DNA from: Bugula neritina
Lineage: Eukaryota > Bryozoa > Gymnolaemata > Cheilostomatida > Bugulidae
NCBI GenBank assembly: GCA_964035545.1
Contig: OZ037765.1
Location: 14,440,698-14,504,697 of the forward strand
Direction: 5' to 3'
DNA length: 64,000 nucleotides
Shown here: piece after piece, positions 55,528 through 64,000 of the stretch
How positions within the stretch are numbered: the stretch's first letter is position 1
Layout: each line of letters begins with the position of its first letter
Notes under the pieces: model-generated
The model's database searches: none
What the model was told of the DNA's origin: nothing
What the model saw: the letters and a program-made list of their open reading frames with translations, nothing else
Position numbers and translations under genes: made by a program

Positions 55528-56030
55528 GGTTTCATCCCACTTTGACGTTTCCCAGTTAGACGCCATTTATTTATATTTATACAATGTATATTTTACGCGC
55601 AATTTATTTGACTATAAATATTATTTGAATATATAATTATGTATATTTAAATAAAGCACGTTTTGAGCACATAGATAAACTTTTTTGATCTGCATTAACA
55701 TATTAATTTTACAGAATTATTGCTTTTTGTTTGAACAGATATTTTGTTAATGAGTATTCATTAATTAATGGTTATGTTTATTGTTAATATATTACTGTTT
55801 TTTGTCCCACACAAATCTATAAAAATTAGAATATTATTTCAGATGATTCATGTTAGCTATTGTAGCTATTAGCATTTTAGCTATTTAGCAATCAATGCAA
55901 CAGTTATATAGGTATACATAAGGATATTACTATATATAATTATATACGGTAGCGCCAAAATAAAAAACAGCATCTAACCGGGAAGTGTCTAAGTGGGAAA
56001 TTTAGCCTAGCGTCTAACTAGGATGAAACC
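55528..56030. mobile_element. 503-bp non-autonomous DNA transposon with 8-bp target duplication
   Basis: Perfect 10-bp terminal inverted repeats (GGTTTCATCC / GGATGAAACC), with further inverted similarity inside (AGTTAGACGC, TTCCCASTTAGAC). They are flanked by the direct repeat AAGAGTAA at 55520-55527 and 56031-56038. No ORF. An 8-bp duplication fits hAT, Mutator or the Merlin transposon superfamily (unrelated to the NF2 protein); the ends do not decide between them. Confidence 0.88.
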
Positions 56031-56038
56031 AAGAGTAA

Positions 56039-57039
56039 TACTAATAGTGTTACTAGTACTAGCAGTAGCAGTTACAATAACTCTAACAGTAACACAGACA
56101 CTAACTGTGCCTAAAAGTAACACCAACAGTAGCATTCTTGCTCCTGGCACTAAGTCTAACGTTACTCACAGCCACTAACACTAGCAGTAACTTTAAGTGT
56201 AGTCTCAGTTTTATTACTATTACTAGTATAAGTATTAGTATTGCTATTAGTATTAGTGATTATATTTATAATACTAATAGTAGTAGTAATTCTCTAACTT
56301 ATTCGAAGTGATCATCACACTAGACAGCCCTAGAAGGGGTGTGCCGCATATGCCTATGGGTAATATGTTGGATAGTCATTGGCCAATAGTCATACAGTCA
56401 GTACTGGTTGGGCTGTATTGACTGAACAGAAATTTATCCTCTCTTATGGAAGTCTCTGAATTATTGCTTTGATTGTGACCAATTTTCAGATCCTGAATAG
56501 TCCTCGGGAGAAAACTGTTCAGGTACTCGGTATTGTTAGCAAATAGTAATACTAATAGTAATTAATAGTAGTAATACTACAACTTGAACTATTACTAATA
56601 GTAATAGTAATAATAAAAGTAATAGTAATGTTTAAAATAATAGTAATACTCATAGTAATAGTAGTTATGAAATCACTCATATTCATATTGATTTTGATGT
56701 ATTCATATCAATGTTGCTAAACTTCCAAATTTTCAATGGCAATTACCATTGGCAATCAAAGAAAACATGATGATTAAATTAGATTATTAATAATAATACT
56801 AATAGTTATAGTATTTGTATGAATATTAATTATATTTAATTTTATAGACTATGGACATAGTTAATGTTATACTATTATTATTAGTATTCAAGTCAATAAT
56901 ACTAATAGTAATAGTAATACTTACTTATACTGGTAGCCAATAGATGACTTTAATTATTTGGTCATTCCACGCCAAATCAACAAGGCCAAAACCGACCCGT
57001 CTCAGATTTTTTCGAGATTCTAGTAGAGTATTTCAAAAC
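56039..57039. other. Low-complexity AT-rich DNA, no gene
   Basis: Tracts of TAACAG, ACTAATAG and TAGTAATA words. A GC-richer patch at 56300-56400 (CACACTAGACAGCCCTAG, GGGGTGTGCC) resembles the extra block in the palindrome's right arm at about 54570-54620. CATTCCACGCCAAATCAAC at 56964 looks like part of a dispersed repeat. Confidence 0.45.
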
Positions 57040-57643
57040 ATGTCAATAGACCCTTTTCACATGTCCCTCTAGAAGCATTTGTATTTTGAAATTGGCTCCT
57101 CCCTCAGGTGCAAGTTTGAGTCTCCATGTTATATAGAGAGAGCCCATAAAATCAGTAGAAATTTAAGGTTTGTGTGAAAACTATTGCTAGTATGAGTTTC
57201 ATTTTTTTTGAGATTAATATTTTGGCATAAGCACACAGATTAGCAGTTTCAGAAAAAATTAAAAAAATTTTCTTTCTTGACAAACCTTGAGAAAAATGAA
57301 CTTCAAAGCATGTTTGTGGTTTTGATTGCTGCATGAGGAAGCTGAATTGACAACTATATGATATAGCCTAAGTATCAAATTAATCATTTGTTATACTGGC
57401 TGTCGTGTTCAATGTATAGCTGTTGACCTTTGAACTCTTTGGTCTGCCGTTAACACAGTCTTAAAGCACTGCTAGTGAATGAGACAGCAGATTAGCTGTG
57501 TTAGCATTTTCAATTAACTATATTTACACACTTATGCTATGAGAATAGCCAGACTACCACAACATCTATCATTTTTACAAAAAGCATTCTCACAAAACTA
57601 TAGATATATACTAAATAGACAGATTAAATTTGTAGTATCAAAA
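57040..57643. repeat. Left arm of 2.4-kb inverted repeat
   Basis: About 604 bp, the reverse complement of 58862-59457 with scattered differences. It starts near TCAATAGACCCTTTTCACAT and ends near GTAGTATCAAA. Confidence 0.9.
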
Positions 57644-58861
57644 TGATGTGTAATAGTATGTACACTTAATTATACTTTGAAGAGTTTGTGCTACATTATG
57701 TTCAAGGGACTGTGAATGCTTTACATAGTTTCACGTTATGGCTAAAACTTCTTTAAAAGAAAAATATTACCAAGAAAAGCAAAGCTCAGTTTATGCAAAA
57801 ATTTATTTAAAAGATTTTATATTTAGGCAGGCATCTTTTCATTCAATATCTTCTTGAAATATTTTGTCTGCTCTATATCTTTATCACATGTTTTACAACA
57901 GGTCTAATACTTTTATTTAAAAGTTTCAATTTAGATTAATTTAAATGTTTTACTTAATGTTAACTGATATATTCTCGCTCATGCCTATTTTAAGATAATA
58001 GCTGTAATATTCTAATCGGTGCTGTCGTGACTTATAGCCAACCTCTAAAATTTTATGTTATTCAAATGTGAGTCTCAAATTAAAGAAAAGCATTATAACA
58101 TTTTGTGATCCAGGGTCAGCCAAGCCAGCTGTATAACTGCAGCTAAGTTTCAATAAGACTAGCTCATGATATTTAAAGCATGAGAAGTTGAAAAGCTATA
58201 ACATTAAACAGTTTTACTGAAAACCCAAGCAAAACGTTATAACACAGTTTTATCAACATGCTTTCAATGCTTCACTTGTAAAAATCTGCTTAATACTTTT
58301 CAACCAGAATTTCCTTCTGAAGTAATTTTCAGATAACTCAGTTTATGCTGCAGGTTGATGAGTTGGGAAACTTGGGCTTTCAGGTGCAGTAATGATTAGC
58401 TTAGTTTACTTATTTTACCTTTCACCCATTTCATTATATAACTGCATTTTAACCTACCACCTACATTAACTGGGATCTTAAGTCTACTGCAGCTGACGGA
58501 GATGACTACTACACACGAGGTAGGTGCAGTAATGGAGAAATAGAGAAAAGCCTGTGTTCTAGATTAGAAATGTAGCAAAAAAGTTATGTTATACGCAACA
58601 CCAAAATTTGTAAAGAAATTTAAAGAAATAAGGCTATCTCAATTTCTTCACTACTGCTCCTAAATGGTACAATCCACAGGCATAATTAAGAAATAACGAA
58701 ACTGTAACACAAAAGCCTGAATGCCAACAGCTAAAAGGCTAACTGAGCTTTCAATTAAATTATCTAGATATATTTATTTGAGCACAATTGTTACAATTGC
58801 AATAGGTGCATTTAACCTGCTAGAAAATTAAACGGCATGTATCAATCCACATTTCATATTC
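57644..58861. other. Spacer of the 2.4-kb inverted repeat
   Basis: 1.2 kb of AT-rich sequence without a credible ORF. Apparently a non-autonomous loop. Confidence 0.5.
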
Positions 58862-58887
58862 GTTTGATACTACAAATCTAATCTGTC

Positions 58888-58918
<31 letters not shown>

Positions 58919-59457
58919 GTTTTGTGGGAATGCTTTTTGTAAAAATGATGGATGTTGAGGTAGTCTAGCTGTTCTTATAGCATAAGAGTGTAAATATAGT
59001 TAATTGAAAATGCTAACACAGCTAATCTGCTGTCTCCTTCACTAGCAGTGCTCTAAGACTGTGTTAACAGCAGGCCAAAGAGTTGAAAAGTCAACAGCTA
59101 TGATTTGAACACGGCAGCCAGCATAACAAATGATTAATTTGAGACTTATATCATATAGTTGCCAGTTTAGCTTGCTCATGCAGTAATCAAAACCACAAAC
59201 ATGCTTTGAAGTTCATTTTTTTCAAGGTTTGTCAAGAAAGAAAATTTTTCTGGAACTGCTAATCTGTGTGCTTATACCAAAATATTAATCTCAGAAAAAA
59301 TGAAACTCATACTAACAATAGTCTTCACACAAACCTTAAATTTCTACTGATTTTATGGACTCTCTATGTATCATGGAGACTCAAACTTGCACCTGTGGGA
59401 GAAAACAATTTCAAAATGCAAATGCTTCTAGAGGGACATGTGAAAAGGGTCTATTGA
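58862..59457. repeat. Right arm of 2.4-kb inverted repeat
   Basis: Pairs with 57040-57643. It holds a (TA)n run at 58894-58918 where the left arm has only TATAGATATATAC, so the microsatellite grew in one arm after duplication. Confidence 0.9.
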
Positions 59458-60382
59458 AAAAATATCAAACGTTAGCCCTTACTTCCTAATAGTTTTTTAG
59501 TTATGACACTTTTTGTGAGCGAAGGGTGGTAAAGAAAATAGTAATTTTTTCATGGGTTTCGGTATTGACGGTCAACTTCATAGATTTGTATCTCAGACAA
59601 TTCAAGGCAAACCTCTCATACTTTTATGGATGATATTCCTACATGACTTGAATCAAGTTAGGGCAAAAAATCTGCCATAAGTGTTGAGAAAAGTTTTCTG
59701 TTGCATTATGTTTTTAGGCCCAAAAGTTTGGTAATTTTTCAAAATCCTCAATTTTTTGACACTTAAAACTCACCTTTTACAAATGTCTAGGATCTTGATA
59801 TTTGTAGCACCTAACAACTATATTATATATATTGCATTAAAAAGTTTCAGCTTTTTACCGGCATAAATTTCATCACAATTGCACGTTAAAATCTTAAAAT
59901 TATGAAATTATGCACTATTTCATGAGGAGAAAACTCAATGTGGCTAAAAAATTTTTTCTTAAAAGTGGTTTCATTTAAAAGATGTTGGTGTATATTATAT
60001 TATAATAAAACTGAATGTTTTTATGTTTTTACCTTCATGGAAAAATTGTGGATTAAATTGACGGGCTTTTACAATTTTCGCCTATATTTAAAACTACACT
60101 TTATACAGTTACTGAAACATGCATAACGTTATAAAAAATACCAAAATTGTTTACATATTATCTGCAATCATTTTCATAACATTTAAATTTAATTTGGATA
60201 TCATTAATTATTACACTCCATAGAATTGATTGGGTTCATTTTAGGTAAAACCAGTAAACGATTACAGTTTAAAAGCACAATAGATTTAAATCTAGTAAAT
60301 AAAAAAAGAATGATATTACAATTATCACTTGTTGGTTTATAAGTATATTTTTTTATTTCTCAAAGAAATAATGTTTGTATAT
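59458..60382. other. AT-rich intergenic, no gene seen
   Basis: No recognised protein. It could be the continuation of the dispersed repeat next to the right arm, but no partner sequence is in this window. Confidence 0.4.
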
Positions 60383-60789
60383 GGGGCATTTTACTTAATT
60401 TAGTACACACTGGAAATCTCCAGTTTTTAGCTATTTTTTACAATTTAGCTGCTAATGAACAGGGGTTTTTGCCCAAAACTAGTAAAATATAAATGAATAC
60501 ACCTAAATAATCAAAGTTCTTCTTAATTTTGCTAATTTTCCTAATTATTCAGCTACTTTGAATTGTAGAGTGTTATAAAAAACCATAACTCTCTGAAATC
60601 AAAATTAGTTGAATAATTAAAAAACAAATGGGAAATCAAGCAAAATTAAGAAGAACCTTCATTATTTAGGTGTGTTTTTTCATATTTTACTAGTTTTGGG
60701 CAAAAACCCATGTTCATTAGCAGCTAAATTGTAAAAAATAGCTAAAAACTGGGGATTTCCAGTGTGTACTAAATTAAATAAACTGACCC
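60383..60789. mobile_element. Palindromic MITE, copy 2
   Basis: 407 bp, same family as 7301-7646. It shares CATTTTACTTAATTTAGTAC, TTAGCTATTTTT, CACCTAAATAATCAAAGTTC and AAGCAAAATTAAGAAGAAC with small changes. Flanks ATAT and ACAT fit a 4-bp target duplication with one difference. The centre differs from copy 1. Confidence 0.85.
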
Positions 60790-61928
60790 ACATTGTTTTT
60801 TTTTTCATAAGTAAATATTTAATTAAAATAATGTATTTTGTCATGCTGCCACTTGGTGGGTTCTATGCTTGCATTATACTTCCCATTGTTTTCTGCCCTT
60901 CAATTTGTGCCCCCTCACTTACTCCCTATGCACTACTCCTCATGCACTCCTACATACTCATATATATGTGTGTGTGTGCGCGCGTGCGTGCCTGTGTTTC
61001 CAATCTTTGAATAATAAATAGTATTTAGTAAGTTTTTTGTTCTACTTGACTATAAAAGAAGACAAAGTGGTCACATTGTTGTTGATCAGCACCTGACAGT
61101 TTTGTGTCTAGGCTTGAATCCTGGTACTAGAGTATAAAACTGCGTTATTTTAGTTCTTGCCCCTAACTTAACTTCCTGTGTGTATTCTCCAGTTCATGCA
61201 ACTGTGTTAAGTCATAGAGAAGTACCACTGCAAGGAGAAACTGTATATGCTCAGTACTGATTTCATTCCAGTTAAACCACAACCTCCCTTCCACCCAATC
61301 AACTATTCCCTTTCAGCTCTGCAGAAAAATGTCTTGATACATGCTCACCCTAAACCTCTCACCCCAGCCCTCATCCCATTGCATACACAGTAATTTTTCC
61401 TTTGCCAAAGAATCACCGACCTGTAAATTTATCATGTAGAGATACCTTCACACAGCACACTGGCACAATGTATTTTATTATTAGCAAGCCAGCCAAACTG
61501 AAAGAGCAGGTTTCTTACAGGGTGTGTATGTGTGTGTGTGTGTGTGCGCGTGCGAGTGTGTGACTTTTTACAGGAAGAAAGTAAGAGATGATGTGTGGGT
61601 TAAGGTGTGGGTGAGTGAGTGAGTGCAGGAAGGAGTGAGGGAGAGATGGGGGCTTTAGCAATTGTTTCTTCAACTGTGTATAACATAAATTAGACAAAAA
61701 GTCCTCAATTCCCTGATGAACCAGAAAATTATATGTAAATATTGCAATTTACATATTTAGATCCATCGACATAAAATGCTATGGCCTGACATTTCTTGCT
61801 TTCGAATGACTAGTTTCACTGGTAAAATTCTCAAGCTGCCATATATCTCTTTCTGGCATATCTTGTGGAAGATTGAGAGATTAAACCATGCTGCATGTGT
61901 ATGATAACTAATAAGTGACTGCAACATG
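60790..61928. other. Intergenic with GT/GC-type microsatellites
   Basis: (TG)n/(CG)n runs at 60963-60990 and 61521-61560 and GAGTGAGTGAGTG at 61611-61625. GGCTTGAATCC at 61110 resembles a pol III B box, but no tRNA fold is apparent. Confidence 0.4.
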
Positions 61929-62140
61929 ACACTGTTGCATCATCATATTTTAGAAAACAGTCTTGAATCTTGTGAAATTCATTATTTTTCTGATGGAGCA
62001 GCTGCCCAACATAAGAATATTTAAAAAATTGCAAATCTTGTGTTTCATGAAGACGATTTTAGACTTCATGCTTATTGGAACCTTTTTTCAACCAGTCATG
62101 ACATGGATGCGTGTGATGGTGTAGGTGGAACGATTAAAAG
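61929..62140 (+). pseudogene. Relic of a transposon-like ORF (FSDG...CDGVGGT family)
   Basis: One frame, with a single TAA at about 62023, reads CEIHYFSDGAAAQHKN, then FHEDDF, W.LFSTSHD and DACDGVGGTIK. I recall this spacing of FSDG, QxKN, W.FFATSH and CDG.GGT.K from repeated hypothetical proteins in several invertebrate genomes, probably parts of a mobile element. The fragment is about 70 codons with no start and ends abruptly, so it is a dead remnant. Confidence 0.5.
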
Positions 62141-62249
62141 TTATGCATTCTTTTACTTGTATTCTAATACTTGTGCTTCTACAATATATTTGTAGCCTAT
62201 AATAAATCTTGATTCAAGTTTTGGCAGCTAAAGCAGAGGTTTTGTCACC

Positions 62250-63060
62250 ATGTCTTATTTATTGCAACATCTGCACAATGGCTGGCAGGTTGACCAAGCG
62301 ATTCTCTCTGAAGAAGACAGGGTTGTGATAATAAGGTAAGTGCAATAATATTTTATAATTGTCTTTGTTCCATCTTCGACTAATCTGCTAACAGAACATT
62401 TTAGCTTGGTACTTTATATGGTCAATTGTGGATCCAGTTACGCTGTTCTCCGAGAATAATAGGACTCATCAAAAATTATTGCAACAATTTATAGAATCAT
62501 TATTTTGTAATATTGGTTGTGTTGGTAGTTGTAGCTTTCATCTGTTTTGTTTCATTGATTCGCAACATGCATGCATGCAAGAAACTTTTATAAAGTTTAG
62601 AATTGAAAAAGTTGAAACTTAATTTAGCATTGTGAATTATATTTACTGCTGAACTTTTTATTGTACAATTTAGTATTTTTTACCTTATAAAAATTTACAA
62701 TATTATATTATCTGCAGATTTGGACATGATTGGGACCCAACTTGCATGGTCATGGATGAGACCTTATACAAGTGCGCTGAGAAGATGAAAAATTTTGCAG
62801 TAGTGTATTTAGTAGACATAACTGAAGTACCTGACTTTAACAAAATGTACGAACTCTATGATCCGTGTACATGCATGTTCTTCTATAGAAATAAGCATAT
62901 AATGATAGATCTGGGTACAGGAAACAACAACAAAATCAACTGGGCAATGGAGGATGTGCAAGAGTATATAGATATTGTGGAGACAGTATACAGAGGAGCT
63001 AGGAAAGGAAGAGGTCTGGTAGTATCTCCTAAAGACTACTCAACTAAATATAGATACTAG
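62250..63060 (+). CDS. TXNL4A: TXNL4A / DIM1, U5 snRNP 15-kDa thioredoxin-like protein, 2 exons
   Basis: Exons 62250-62335 and 62718-63060 give 142 aa, exactly the family length. The protein begins MSYLLQHLHNGWQVDQAI and continues FGHDWDPTCMVMDE, VDITEVPDFNKMYELYDP, FFYRNKHIMIDLGTGNNNKI and the C-terminal KGRGLVVSPKDYSTKYRY. It is an essential component of the U5 and U4/U6.U5 spliceosomal particles with a thioredoxin fold; Cys34 is followed by Met rather than forming a redox CxxC. Intron GT-AG, phase 2. It is convergent with CFAP95, with 328 bp between stops. Confidence 0.98.
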
Positions 63061-63243
63061 ACAGTTTAAACTGGCTACTTTTGTATATGTTTATTTCATT
63101 ATAAAGATTTTGTGTTTTTATCCATACTTTGTTTAGGCAGTAAATTCATTAATGTGAGAATATAATAGATAAGTGCAGTCATATTTAGCACTTCTCCATA
63201 ATATATCATTAACTGAACATTTAAAATTACCTGTTGTGTGATT

Positions 63244-63249
63244 AATAAA
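63244..63249 (+). terminator. Poly(A) signal candidate for TXNL4A
   Basis: AATAAA about 185 bp past the TXNL4A stop codon. Confidence 0.4.
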
Positions 63250-63388
63250 TACTTATAATAAAATGTAATGAACATTCTAAAGAGGTATGATCACTGTTGT
63301 TCTTAAGTCATGCTCTAGCCAAATAAATTAACCATCAACCTGTTAATATATAATCACAGTTTTGCAAAACATTATGATTGATAAAGCT

Positions 63389-63954
63389 TTAATGATTCCA
63401 TTGAGGTATAAGATCACGAGTAGATTTAGTAGCTGTCAGTTTCTGCATGCTGTTTCCATAGACTCCACTTTCGTCTTGCCATGTGTTTCGGCCAGGTCTC
63501 CTGTAATCTGCTGTATCAGTAAATTGGGAATGGCATTTTTTGTTTGCAACTGTATTGTCAGCAAACTCCTCACCCTAAACAACAAGTTCAACAATATTGA
63601 AGATCAGTAATATTTGTAACATACCATGTATATTGATTGGGAGTAAACATTATTGTGCGGTGTACTTATACACCAAAGCTTTAAAATTTAAGATTACAAG
63701 CACACTTATTGCAGAATCACATCATGTTTTGTTACCAATAAAACCTCGATCTGTGTAGAGTGGTGACTATAAAATACAGGGTAGTGGTTGAAAATTGGAC
63801 ACTAACCTGTACGTCGGTGTTAGACTCTACAGCTTCATAAGGATAAGGTGCACAATAATCATAATTGTAAGTAGTCTTTGAACGAAATGCGTCATGATCT
63901 GGGTGATGGTGCGGTAAAACAGATCCATAACCTTTTTCAGGTTTGCTTGTATCT
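63389..63954 (-). CDS. CFAP95: CFAP95 (C9orf135) orthologue, 3' exons only
   Basis: Two exons on the minus strand, 63954-63807 and 63574-63389 (stop TAA 63391-63389), encode about the last 110 residues. The 5' part lies beyond the window. Matches to the family: GYGSVLPHHHPD, TTYNYDY.APYPYE, KKCHSQFTD and the hallmark NTWQDESGVYGNS, in the same order as human CFAP95. The family is a ciliary microtubule inner protein bound inside axonemal doublets. The second intron is GT-AG, phase 0; the acceptor before 63954 is CAG. Identification rests on recalled family motifs. Confidence 0.85.
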
Positions 63955-63968
63955 CTGTGAAACAAATA

Positions 63969-64000
63969 GGTACACACACATGTGTACACACACACACATA
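63969..64000. repeat. (CA)n microsatellite at window edge
   Basis: ACACACACATGTGTACACACACACACA in the CFAP95 intron; continues past the window. Confidence 0.7.

Noticed and set aside
61080-61130. tRNA or SINE from a B-box-like GGCTTGAATCC
   Set aside because: No convincing A box or cloverleaf around it.

Overview
The window is AT-rich nuclear DNA from an invertebrate animal. The genes are split by many short to mid-size GT-AG introns. The recognisable proteins (liprin-beta, Merlin, WDR7, axonemal proteins) point to a metazoan with motile cilia. I cannot place the phylum. Exon borders below come from protein homology and splice signals read by eye; each chain closes in frame to a stop codon.

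Layout. (1) 0.6-12.7 kb, + strand: a complete WDR7 (rabconnectin-3 beta) gene of 27 coding exons. (2) 13.4-14.8 kb, - strand: complete DNAL4 (dynein axonemal light chain 4), three exons. (3) 15.6-19.1 kb: a 5'-truncated LINE with an intact 922-codon endonuclease/reverse-transcriptase ORF, lying between ATCATT-type simple repeats. (4) 20.3-21.1 kb: a G-rich-ended non-autonomous element. (5) 21.9-31.3 kb, + strand: liprin-beta (PPFIBP family), with three large tandem-repeat arrays in its introns. (6) 31.7-40.7 kb, - strand: complete Merlin (NF2), 14 exons, with a 1.7-kb minisatellite and a 1.3-kb DNA element in introns. (7) 42-62 kb: a region full of mobile elements. It holds a decayed Ty3/gypsy copy, a nearly complete second Ty3/gypsy element with an extra zinc-finger ORF sitting at the centre of a long palindrome, a 503-bp element with 8-bp target duplications, a 2.4-kb inverted repeat, a second copy of the palindromic element found in WDR7, and a relic of a transposon-like ORF. 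(8) 62.3-63.1 kb, + strand: TXNL4A/DIM1 (U5 snRNP). (9) 63.4-63.95 kb, - strand: the 3' part of CFAP95.

The host genes do not form one pathway. WDR7 works with the V-ATPase and synaptic vesicles, DNAL4 and CFAP95 in the ciliary axoneme, liprin-beta and Merlin at the cell cortex, and TXNL4A in the spliceosome. All three neighbouring host pairs are tail-to-tail, with stop codons 328-630 bp apart.

Most striking observation: the liprin-beta intron after the RIVQCD exon begins with a 21-bp-period array that repeats the 5' splice site itself. There are 28 GTAAGT donors, all in one phase, and the reading frame stays open through every one. A small donor duplication of the same kind is seen in WDR7.
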